From: Candidatus Zipacnadia bacterium
GTDB lineage: Bacteria > Armatimonadota > Zipacnadia > Zipacnadales > Zipacnadaceae
Direction of reading: 5' to 3'
Length of the DNA: 7,936 nt
Assembly: GCA_029821255.1 (NCBI GenBank)
Contig: JALGTS010000041.1
Location: 1-7,936 of the forward strand
A program made the position numbers and the translations under genes. Positions within the stretch are counted from its first letter, which is position 1; every line of letters begins with the position of its first letter. Under the pieces are notes generated by a model. The model did not search any database. It saw only the letters and a program-made list of their open reading frames with translations, and was not told the origin of the DNA. Shown piece by piece: positions 1 to 6,768 of the stretch.

Positions 1-3000
1 GTAGCTGTGCAGGATAGTTTCCCTGTAGTGGTCGGTGGGCTGCAGGTGCAAGCCTCCATTCCCAGCGTGGCGGCCCCGGCAATAGCTGCACAGGTTAGAG
101 CCAAGCAGCTCAGTCCTGCTCCGTGGACAACCTCAGAGCAATCCGCTGGCGATGCCATACAGCACACGCTTCATATCAGCGATCTGCACAATGTCGAGCT
201 GAACCTGGCCTACGCTGGCGGGACGCCGGTGCTGGAAACTGCTCTGCAAGTCAGGCACGCCACCGTTGACGATCTGCGGGTTGATAACTTGCAAGGCCGC
301 ATGCAGATGGCGGGCAGCGTAGTGCGACTGTCCGGCCTGCAGGCGGAGGTAGCAGGAGGACAAATTGCCGGTCAGGCGTTTGCAACTTGGCCACAGGGGC
401 AACAGCCCCAGATATACTTTGATTTAGCAGGCCACAACCTGCAATTGGGTAGTTTGCGCCAGGTGCGCGGCGTGGACTCAGGTGGCCTGACCGGTCGGGT
501 TAATCTGCTGCTGGCTGGTGGGATTGAGCAAGGGCAGCCTTACATCGTTGGCCGGACGCGTGCAGAAAATCTCTGCTTCCGCGGTCTTACCATCCAGCAT
601 ACCACAGGCTTATGGGAGCTACGCGAAGACAGTTTGCGTCTCCGGCTGGCGAGCCTCAGCGACCCGAAGGGCCGCATAGCAGTGCAGGGGGTTATCAGTC
701 GCCGGGAAGGGATGGATTTGAAGGTCAACGCCGCTGAGCTGGATCTGGCCCGGTTGGGCCAACAATTTAACCGTCCGAATCTGTCGGGTGTGGCCTTTGT
801 CCGCGCCAATGTAGCCGGAAATTTGGAAGATATAGTTGGTGGAGCTGAACTGGTTGCCTTTGGTGCGGGCAGTAGGCAGTTTTCAACCGATGTCGTTTTT
901 GCCCGTGCCACCGTTGAGCATTCAGCACTGGTACTGGACGAACTGATAGTGTCCCGTGGGCCGGCTATGCTGACGGGCAGCGGACGGTTGGGTGGATTGA
1001 GCCGCACGGCCAAGCAGATGCCGGTAGCGGCTCAGCTTCGTCTGGTCGGCCTGCAGCTTGAGGAAATCAGCGATGAAGTCGGCCTAAGGCGCCCGATTAG
1101 TGGCATCGCCGAGGCCAGTGCGACACTGTCGGGGACGATCGCCGACCCGCGGCTGACTGCAGAGCTTGCCGTGCCCTCCGGCTACTATGGACCCTACCCA
1201 GTTACTGACGGAAAAGCGAGGTTTGTAGTTGACCGACAACGCATTGAGGTTCCTGAGGGGGGTCTGTGCGTCTCGCAAGCGGCCGTCACTATGCGGGGTT
1301 ATCTGCAAGATTGGCTACGGCTGTTGGATAGTAAGCCAATTGCGCCTAAGTTTGCCGCATCGCTGGCGGTGAACAACATTGATTTGCACTCTATTGTCTC
1401 CCCCGACGAGATCGGGGTGGCCATCGCTGGTCGGGTGGATCTGCCTGAGATTGAGATACACAGTAGCCCGCAGGGGCCGGTGGGACGAGTTCACCTGGTG
1501 GTTCCGAATCTGGTGATAGGCGGCCAGCAGGTTAGTGCCATTGATACAATGGTGCTCGTTGGGCAGGGCAAGATCTCCCTACAGAATACTACATTACGGG
1601 TAGGTGACGCGCAGGTCCAAGCCGGCGGCGACTATCAGTGGGAGCAGCAGCAGGGAAGAGTCTATGCAGAGTTAACGGAGGGGGACATCGGCCAGCTATT
1701 GCGCCTGGCGGTACCGGTTAGTAAGCTGGTGGGTGACACGCCGGGTAACAACGAGATTGCCCAGCGGCTGCGTGGCCTGGCGCTGCGTGCCCAGGGAGAT
1801 ATTGACCTCACCATAGTGCTGAAAGGCTCTCCTGAGCAGATGACGGCCTACCTACAGACGGAGTTGACGGAGCTTAGCTTTGACCGCAAGGGCCTGCCGG
1901 ATATTAGTGGTGAATGTACCGTTGAGGTATCTGAGGGCCGGCTGGTCGCAGTTCGCGACATCCTGGCTGATGTAACTCAGGGTGAGGGCCTGCTGACGGT
2001 GGAGGGTGACATTGATCCCGACGGTGAGCTGTCACTGCTGGCTGACGGCACTAACTTCAATATCGCACTGTGGCGACAATGGCTTCCCGAGGAGATTCCT
2101 CTCGGAGGTACCATTGGTGTCCTTACTGTTGCAGCCAGCGGCCTGACGCGCCAGCCCTCCTTCCGGGGCAGTGTGTTTATCGACAGTCCCACCTTTGCGG
2201 GTATTAAGTTTGACCAGGCCAACATTCCGGTCGTCAGTCTGGACGAGACCGGCCTGGATATTGATATGCTACTACTTAAACGTGGTGAACAGGAAATCGT
2301 CCTGCACGGCAGGCTGCCCGTCCAGTGGAAGCCATTAGGCGTGGACCCTAACGGGCAGATTCAGCTATCTGGTAAGCTGGAGGGTACCGATCTGGGCCTT
2401 TTCCCGGCCCTCTTAGACGAATTTACGCGGGCGCGGGCCGGCGAAGAACTCGAACAAACGCTGTGGAGCCAGTTGCGAGCCCGGGGTCGCGTGGATAGCG
2501 AAGTTAGCATCAGTGGGCAGGTAGGAGATCCAACCCTTGACGGGTATGTGCATATTACTGACGGAAGAGTTGCCCTGCCGGGTTGGCATGAGGGTTGGGA
2601 AGATCTCAATATCAATGCTACTATCCAGCGCAGGGGCCAGCATAATGTTATCAGCATCAACTCGGCAGCGGCTAAGCTTGGTAATACCGACCTCAAGTTA
2701 GACGGCAGTGTGGCTCTGACTCAGCTCAGTCCCTTCTGGCGCAATCAATTTGACCTGGCTGTGGAGATCAGTTCTCCCGAACAGATAGTATTTGGCGGAA
2801 CTACTATCCACGATCTGGCTGGCCGAATTACTATGAAAACTTTGCCTGACCAGGCGCAGCTTATCAGCATAGAGAAGCTGGGTGCAGGTCTGGGCGAGGG
2901 AGCAGTAAAGCTGGCAGGGCACATCCGTATGGATAGCTTTGACTATGCCCAACTGGCGAACAATGAGACGGATATTGAGCTTGAATTAATAGATGCTGCC

Positions 3001-3990
3001 GTCAACTATGCTCCGATATTCAAGGGCCAACTTGACGGTGTGATAACCGTGAGCAACCCCGCCAAGGGGCAACCGGCTGTTGTAACGGGGCGGATTGTCC
3101 CCTCACAGGCGCAAGTGGCGCCGCCGGCGGGTGGAGGAGGTGGGGGCCCAATCTATGGTTGGGGCCCACAACAGCCTACGCCTCGATTCGACATTGAAGT
3201 TGTCCTGGGCGAGAATATTGTGCTCAAAACGCCGGGCCTCACCGCCCCGTTGCAAGCCAATACTACAGTGGCCCACCTTACTGGTACCCCTCAGCGCCCG
3301 CTTCTTACTGGTCTAATTGAGTTTGAACCGGGCCGGGCCAGCGTTCCTACTGGCTTGGTACGCATCGCTGAGTTGGGCATCGCTTATCGGTACGGGCCTA
3401 AGCCTGGTGAGTATCGTGAACCGATGGAATTGGGGCTGTCGGGGCGGATCTGGGGAGAAGCTCGCCAGCTTATTCCCTCGGCTGTGGTTGACGGTCGTCA
3501 GATAGATCAATTGACTATTTTCATTGAAATTGGTGGGACCTTGCCCGACAATATCAGGCTAACTCTTAGCTCGCAACCGGAACTGAGTGAGGACCAACTC
3601 TATCAAATTATGGGTACTAAGCCGTTGGGGCTGATCGCGGGCAAAGGTAGCGGTAGCCTTACCGACCTGTTCTCCCAGCAGTTTACTGGGCTGTTAGCCG
3701 CTGGTTTTCGGGCGGCTGTCTTTCGCCCCATTGAAGAGCAGATTAAACAGGCCTTGGGACTTGACCAGTTCACCGTGACATTCGGCTTTGATCAGCCGGT
3801 TGATGTGCGCCTTGGCAAATATGTGATGGAGAACTTGCTGGTCAACTACCGCCACACCGTCGTCTCGGAGACCGAAGATGAGTGGGATCTTAGTCTCTCC
3901 TACGAGTTACCCTATAGATTCCGGGTTAGCTTTGCCACCGATGAGAAGAGCGACACCCAGTTCCGCATCAGTTACAGCCGCAGTTTCTGA
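1..3990 (+). CDS. tamB: TamB-like translocation/assembly module protein (DUF490/AsmA-like superfamily), 5' truncated
   Basis: The frame is open from the first base and ends at TGA 3988-3990, giving 1329 visible residues. The GTG at position 7 is unlikely to be the true start: no ribosome site can be seen, and the N-terminal membrane anchor expected of TamB is absent, so the gene begins left of the window. The protein is almost wholly short alternating beta-strand repeats with recurring glycines, as in the beta-groove of TamB/AsmA-like proteins. The C-terminal TamB domain is recognisable from about residue 1000. It holds the family's S-x-P-x-L-S-x-x-Q-L stretch at 1190-1200 and, near the end, a GKY segment followed by 'LLVNYRHTV' and alternating strands to a terminal Phe. 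A Gly/Pro-rich run (about 1041-1056) precedes this domain. In known systems TamB is inner-membrane anchored, spans the periplasm, and partners an Omp85 protein; bamA lies two genes downstream. The family call is firm. The exact role (barrel assembly or phospholipid transport) is not readable here. Confidence 0.93.
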   Translation, partial: VAVQDSFPVVVGGLQVQASIPSVAAPAIAAQVRAKQLSPAPWTTSEQSAGDAIQHTLHISDLHNVELNLAYAGGTPVLETALQVRHATVDDLRVDNLQGRMQMAGSVVRLSGLQAEVAGGQIAGQAFATWPQGQQPQIYFDLAGHNLQLGSLRQVRGVDSGGLTGRVNLLLAGGIEQGQPYIVGRTRAENLCFRGLTIQHTTGLWELREDSLRLRLASLSDPKGRIAVQGVISRREGMDLKVNAAELDLARLGQQFNRPNLSGVAFVRANVAGNLEDIVGGAELVAFGAGSRQFSTDVVFARATVEHSALVLDELIVSRGPAMLTGSGRLGGLSRTAKQMPVAAQLRLVGLQLEEISDEVGLRRPISGIAEASATLSGTIADPRLTAELAVPSGYYGPYPVTDGKARFVVDRQRIEVPEGGLCVSQAAVTMRGYLQDWLRLLDSKPIAPKFAASLAVNNIDLHSIVSPDEIGVAIAGRVDLPEIEIHSSPQGPVGRVHLVVPNLVIGGQQVSAIDTMVLVGQGKISLQNTTLRVGDAQVQAGGDYQWEQQQGRVYAELTEGDIGQLLRLAVPVSKLVGDTPGNNEIAQRLRGLALRAQGDIDLTIVLKGSPEQMTAYLQTELTELSFDRKGLPDISGECTVEVSEGRLVAVRDILADVTQGEGLLTVEGDIDPDGELSLLADGTNFNIALWRQWLPEEIPLGGTIGVLTVAASGLTRQPSFRGSVFIDSPTFAGIKFDQANIPVVSLDETGLDIDMLLLKRGEQEIVLHGRLPVQWKPLGVDPNGQIQLSGKLEGTDLGLFPALLDEFTRARAGEELEQTLWSQLRARGRVDSEVSISGQVGDPTLDGYVHITDGRVALPGWHEGWEDLNINATIQRRGQHNVISINSAAAKLGNTDLKLDGSVALTQLSPFWRNQFDLAVEISSPEQIVFGGTTIHDLAGRITMKTLPDQAQLISIEKLGAGLGEGAVKLAGHIRMDSFDYAQLANNETDIELELIDAAVNYAPIFKGQLDGVITVSNPAKGQPAVVTGRIVPSQAQVAPPAGGGGGGPIYGWGPQQPTPRFDIEVVLGENIVLKTPGLTAPLQANTTVAHLTGTPQRPLLTGLIEFEPGRASVPTGLVRIAELGIAYRYGPKPGEYREPMELGLSGRIWGEARQLIPSAVVDGRQIDQLTIFIEIGGTLPDNIRLTLSSQPELSEDQLYQIMGTKPLGLIAGKGSGSLTDLFSQQFTGLLAAGFRAAVFRPIEEQIKQALGLDQFTVTFGFDQPVDVRLGKYVMENLLVNYRHTVVSETEDEWDLSLSYELPYRFRVSFATDEKSDTQFRISYSRSF

Positions 3991-4045
3991 CCTCTTAGCT
4001 TGTTGAGTGTAGCTGACGTAATTCTCCGACTTGGGAGGTAGCTGA

Positions 4046-4073
4046 GGAACAGGTAGGCTGATGGATTGTCTAA
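4046..4073 (+). promoter_or_regulatory. Candidate ECF sigma-dependent promoter (GGAAC - 17 nt - GTCTAA)
   Basis: GGAAC lies at 4046-4050 and GTCTAA at 4068-4073, with 17 bases between. Counting the -35 element as seven bases, this reads GGAACNN-N15-GTCTAA, close to the pattern described for sigma-E/AlgU-type ECF promoters (GGAACTT at -35, TCTGA/TCTAA at -10). The site lies about 115 bases before the start of an ECF sigma gene, and many ECF genes activate their own promoters. The two T bases of the full -35 consensus are not present (AG instead). Chance matches occur: a similar one lies inside tamB. Confidence 0.45.
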
Positions 4074-4116
4074 GTAGATGACGATCGGCTTAGGGCTTAT
4101 GCTGCAGGTCCGCCGG

Positions 4117-4146
4117 TGGCCGAAAGCAAGGCCTCTGTGGTATAAT
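4117..4146 (+). promoter_or_regulatory. Candidate housekeeping (sigma-70/sigma-A) promoter with extended -10
   Basis: TATAAT at 4141-4146 is a perfect -10 hexamer and is preceded by TGG (4138-4140), giving the extended -10 motif TGNTATAAT. The best -35 is weak: TGGCCG at 4117-4122, 18 bases upstream; an extended -10 can compensate for this. Transcription would start near 4153, leaving a leader of about 37 bases before the GTG at 4190. This would give basal expression of the sigma gene and probably read on into bamA. Confidence 0.6.
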
Positions 4147-4189
4147 TGCTTCAGCGTTTATTATAGGTTGGAGCGTACGGGGCCTGTCC

Positions 4190-4750
4190 GTGAGTGAGCA
4201 GCGTAGCTCAGCAGAATTTCATAAGGTTATAGAGGATAACTACCAACGTGTGTACAGCGTGATCTACCGCATGCTGGAGAATCCCGAGGAGGCTGAGGAT
4301 CTCACCCAGGATACTTTTGTCAACGCTTACCGCGCTTGGGACGACTTTCGCGGAGAGAGTCAAGTCTACACCTGGCTGTACCGCATTGCTCTTAACTTGA
4401 CCAGGAATCGCCTGGAGGTTATTGGGCGGCGTCGCCAGAGCCACGGATACTCACTGGACCAACTGATAGAAGACGATCGGGAAGAGCACCGGCCTCGGCA
4501 CATTAAGGACTGGTCATGGGCACCCGAACGCTTGTTAGAGAGCAATGAGTTGGGTGAGCTGATCGCCCGCTATGTCGGTGAGTTGCGCGATGATTACAAA
4601 GAAGTAGTTATTCTGCGTGACTATGAGGGGCTTTCATATGAGGAGATAGCTCAGGTGCTTGGCTGTAGCTTAGCAGCGGTGAAATCGCGGCTGTTTCGCG
4701 CTCGTAGTGTGCTACGGGAGCAGTTGCAGGACTATCTGCAACCGGAATAA
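4190..4750 (+). CDS. ECF (extracytoplasmic function) RNA polymerase sigma factor, RpoE-like
   Basis: This 186-residue protein has the two-domain layout of sigma-70 group 4 factors. Region 2 covers about residues 10-76, with the core-binding motif DLTQDTF at 37-43 and the promoter-melting/-10 recognition segment 'TWLYRIALNL' at 61-70. A charged linker follows (about 77-118). Region 4 spans about 120-180 with a helix-turn-helix at 147-175 (GLSYEEIAQVLGCSLAAVKSRLF...). Length is normal for the family and there is no C-terminal extension. The start is GTG 4190; no other in-frame ATG, GTG or TTG lies upstream within the leader. Ribosome binding looks weak: GGGG at 4179-4182, or GGAG at 4170-4173, 16 bases away. 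No anti-sigma gene (zinc-finger or membrane RseA-like) flanks it. By position it may direct envelope-stress transcription of bamA and ompH; this is inference. The family is certain, the ECF subgroup is not. Confidence 0.95.
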   Translation: MSEQRSSAEFHKVIEDNYQRVYSVIYRMLENPEEAEDLTQDTFVNAYRAWDDFRGESQVYTWLYRIALNLTRNRLEVIGRRRQSHGYSLDQLIEDDREEHRPRHIKDWSWAPERLLESNELGELIARYVGELRDDYKEVVILRDYEGLSYEEIAQVLGCSLAAVKSRLFRARSVLREQLQDYLQPE

Positions 4751-4856
4751 GGCAGCAGACCCGGCCCGGGGGAGGGAACTACTAAGCCGATAGGGAAATG
4801 GTGCTATGTAAAGCCGTATGTGCTACTCGCTGGCTATCAAAGTGTTGATATTGTAT

Positions 4857-4863
4857 GGAGGAG
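4857..4863 (+). promoter_or_regulatory. Ribosome binding site that decides the bamA start
   Basis: GGAGGAG at 4857-4863 lies six bases before ATG 4870. An in-frame ATG at 4855 overlaps this site and has no ribosome site of its own, and it would add five polar and acidic residues before the signal peptide. The start at 4870 is therefore preferred. Confidence 0.9.
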
Positions 4864-4869
4864 CAAACT

Positions 4870-6702
4870 ATGTGGCTGGTTAAGCCTCACCGAACTGCTG
4901 TTCTGTCTATAATAGTGCTGATCATAGTATTGGCAGCCTTGCTGGGACCGGTCAGCGCCCAGGAGCAACCATTAATTGCCGAAGTCACCGTCGTGGGCAA
5001 TCAGTATATCTCAGCGGACGTTATCCTGAACGAAGTCAAAGATATCCTGAAGATAGGCGAGCCCTATACTGCGCAGAAAGCCGAGGCTGCTCGTAAGGCA
5101 GTCGCTGATCTGGGCTACTTTGACACTGTTGCCATTTCCTATGAGCAGGTCGGCGAAGATGTCAAAGTGAACATCAGCGTCGTCGAGCGCCAGCGCATCG
5201 AGCAGATTATCTTTGTAGGCAATACCGTAATCACTGATGCCGAGCTCGAAGATGTGATCTTTAGCAAGGTCGGCCATATAGTTGCTGCGGAGGCGATCCG
5301 CCGGGATGTGCGCCGGATCGAAGACTATTACTCCCAACAGGGGTACATTGCTCAGGTGGCCGACGTCAAAATAGATCAATTCGGCGCACTTACTTTTATA
5401 ATCAACGAGGCCTACATTGAAGAGGTCGCTATTGAGGGGCTGAAAAAGACCCAGGAGTGGGTGGTGCGGCGAAACATAAAAACTCAGCCCGGTGAGCTGT
5501 TTCAGCAGGCAAAGATCGCTGCTGACATTAATCGTATCTACAATATGGGGCTGTTCGCTGACGTCAAGTTGGATCTGCACCCGGGTAAGAAAGAGCCGGC
5601 CAAGGCGGTAATTCCGGTCATACAGATTGAGGAGAAGCCGACTGGAATGGTCTCGATAGCAGGCGCCTATAGTGAGCTGGATAACTTTGTGGGTATGCTA
5701 TCGGTCTCGGAGAACAACCTACGGGGTCGTGCCGAGCGTGTCTCAATTGACTTGGAGGTGGGGGGGCGCACCAGTTATGATTTTCGGTTCTATGAGCCCT
5801 ACCTGGATTCCCGGGATACTGCTCTGGACCTCAGCATCTTTGATACACAACGGCAACGTCGCTTCATCGGGGGAACGGCAGTAAGCCTGGCTGAAGATCA
5901 GTTTGAGGAACGCCGTACCGGGACTGTGATTACCTTAAGCCGACCGATGACTGAGACTGAGCGGGTTAGTATTGGCCTACGCAGTGAGCAGGTGTCCAGC
6001 TCCTTTTTGCAAGGCACCCGCAGCCTGGGCGATGCGATTGGCACTTTGGCTGTGCCTGGTCCGCAGCTACCTCCGCCTGGTGATACCAACGCCCCCCTCA
6101 TTGTGGCCGCGCCACTACACCCTGGTGGCCGGGTTAACAGCATCACCCTCGGTTGGCAGCGCGACAGTCGTGATATTATTGCTAACCCCACTCACGGTAG
6201 TTACCAGAGCATAAGCCTTGAGTTAGCTGGCAGCCTATTAGGTGGGGAAAACACTTATCAGCAGTATCAATTGGACCGGAGGCGTTATTTTGGGGTGCGC
6301 GGCGGCAAGGACGTCATTGCCCTGCGTCTGCTTTTGGGCACCACCACTGGCAATATTCCCCTCTTTGACTCCTTTACCGTGGGCGGTTCCCGGTCCCTGC
6401 GAGGCTATCAGGAGGACCGTTACCGGGGAGAGAATCTCGCCCTGTTCAATGCGGAGTATCGCTATGGTTTGAGCAAGAGCCTGACCCTGGTCGGTTTTGT
6501 AGATGCGGGCGATGCCTTTGGTGGGGTATTCCGCACGGAGGTGCCTGGCTTTGACATTAGTGCCGACGATGAGGACCTTACTATCCATGTCGGCATGGGT
6601 TTCGGTATTCGGGCGGTCACTCCCTTAGGGCCGCTGCGCCTGGATTTTGGCTTCGGCGAAGACGGCAGCCAAACCCACTTTGGCTTTGGGCATACTTTCT
6701 GA
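4870..6702 (+). CDS. bamA: BamA/TamA-family outer-membrane assembly protein (Omp85 superfamily)
   Basis: The 610-residue product inserts beta-barrel proteins into the outer membrane. A Sec signal peptide is clear: basic start (MWLVKPHR), hydrophobic core 10-25, probable cleavage after VSA at 30. Three POTRA domains follow, at about 34-106, 107-180 and 181-255; each begins with the strand pattern 'I..V.V.GN' or a variant and the first ends with LGYFD...V. The barrel runs from about 256 to 610. It includes the loop-6 motif in the form LRGY (510-513), inside GGSRSLRGY, the 'TPLGPLRLDFGFG' strand (584-596) and the terminal beta-signal ending in Phe 610. E. coli BamA has five POTRAs and about 810 residues; three POTRAs resemble TamA and BamA of several non-proteobacterial diderms. 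A Pro-rich stretch (about 394-421) is probably an extended loop. The gap of 119 bases from the sigma gene shows no terminator, so the two may be co-transcribed. The neighbouring ompH favours BamA over TamA. Confidence 0.95.
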   Translation: MWLVKPHRTAVLSIIVLIIVLAALLGPVSAQEQPLIAEVTVVGNQYISADVILNEVKDILKIGEPYTAQKAEAARKAVADLGYFDTVAISYEQVGEDVKVNISVVERQRIEQIIFVGNTVITDAELEDVIFSKVGHIVAAEAIRRDVRRIEDYYSQQGYIAQVADVKIDQFGALTFIINEAYIEEVAIEGLKKTQEWVVRRNIKTQPGELFQQAKIAADINRIYNMGLFADVKLDLHPGKKEPAKAVIPVIQIEEKPTGMVSIAGAYSELDNFVGMLSVSENNLRGRAERVSIDLEVGGRTSYDFRFYEPYLDSRDTALDLSIFDTQRQRRFIGGTAVSLAEDQFEERRTGTVITLSRPMTETERVSIGLRSEQVSSSFLQGTRSLGDAIGTLAVPGPQLPPPGDTNAPLIVAAPLHPGGRVNSITLGWQRDSRDIIANPTHGSYQSISLELAGSLLGGENTYQQYQLDRRRYFGVRGGKDVIALRLLLGTTTGNIPLFDSFTVGGSRSLRGYQEDRYRGENLALFNAEYRYGLSKSLTLVGFVDAGDAFGGVFRTEVPGFDISADDEDLTIHVGMGFGIRAVTPLGPLRLDFGFGEDGSQTHFGFGHTF

Positions 6703-6752
6703 GTACCGTCAGTAGCCACTTGGAAGACGCCGTAAGACCGGTAGTGGACTAT

Positions 6753-6759
6753 AAGGAGG
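6753..6759 (+). promoter_or_regulatory. Strong Shine-Dalgarno site of ompH
   Basis: AAGGAGG at 6753-6759, nine bases before ATG 6769, is a near-perfect ribosome site. With only 66 bases between the bamA stop and this start, and no T-run terminator or clear promoter between them, the genes are probably in one operon. Confidence 0.85.
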
Positions 6760-6768
6760 CCACAACTA

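Larger units (their letters stand above)
3991..4189 (+). promoter_or_regulatory. Regulatory intergenic region between tamB and the ECF sigma gene
   Basis: These 199 bases are the longest gene-free stretch in the window. I see no convincing small gene and no hairpin followed by a T-run that would terminate tamB transcription. The region holds two promoter-like signals, listed separately: an ECF-type pair (GGAAC / GTCTAA) and an extended -10 TGGTATAAT close to the sigma gene. An 8-base direct repeat GTAGCTGA (4009-4016 and 4038-4045) flanks the left side of the ECF-type site; it may be chance. Confidence 0.6.

Noticed and set aside
3579..3607. GGAACT followed about 18 bases later by TCAAA, resembling a sigma-E promoter.
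   Set aside because: It lies within the conserved C-terminal coding part of tamB (the SSQPELSEDQ stretch) and over 600 bases from the next gene; the bases are explained by the protein. It shows such matches arise by chance.
4118..4135. GGCC repeats at 4118-4121 and 4130-4133 that could form a four-pair hairpin.
   Set aside because: The stem is too short to be meaningful and lies between the putative -35 and -10 elements.
4760..4770. Palindrome CCCGGCCCGGG just after the sigma gene stop, considered as a terminator.
   Set aside because: The arms leave almost no loop and the downstream bases are purine-rich with no T-run.
5011..5580. Long antisense open frame (189 codons) opposite the POTRA region of bamA.
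   Set aside because: The + strand is a clear conserved Omp85 gene; the antisense product matches no family I know and has no ribosome site or context.
6713..6751. Imperfect inverted repeat TAGCCACT / AGTGG-A-CTA between bamA and ompH.
   Set aside because: The arms are only eight pairs with a bulge, the loop is about 22 bases and no T-run follows, so it is not a credible terminator; it is too weak to claim as a regulator.
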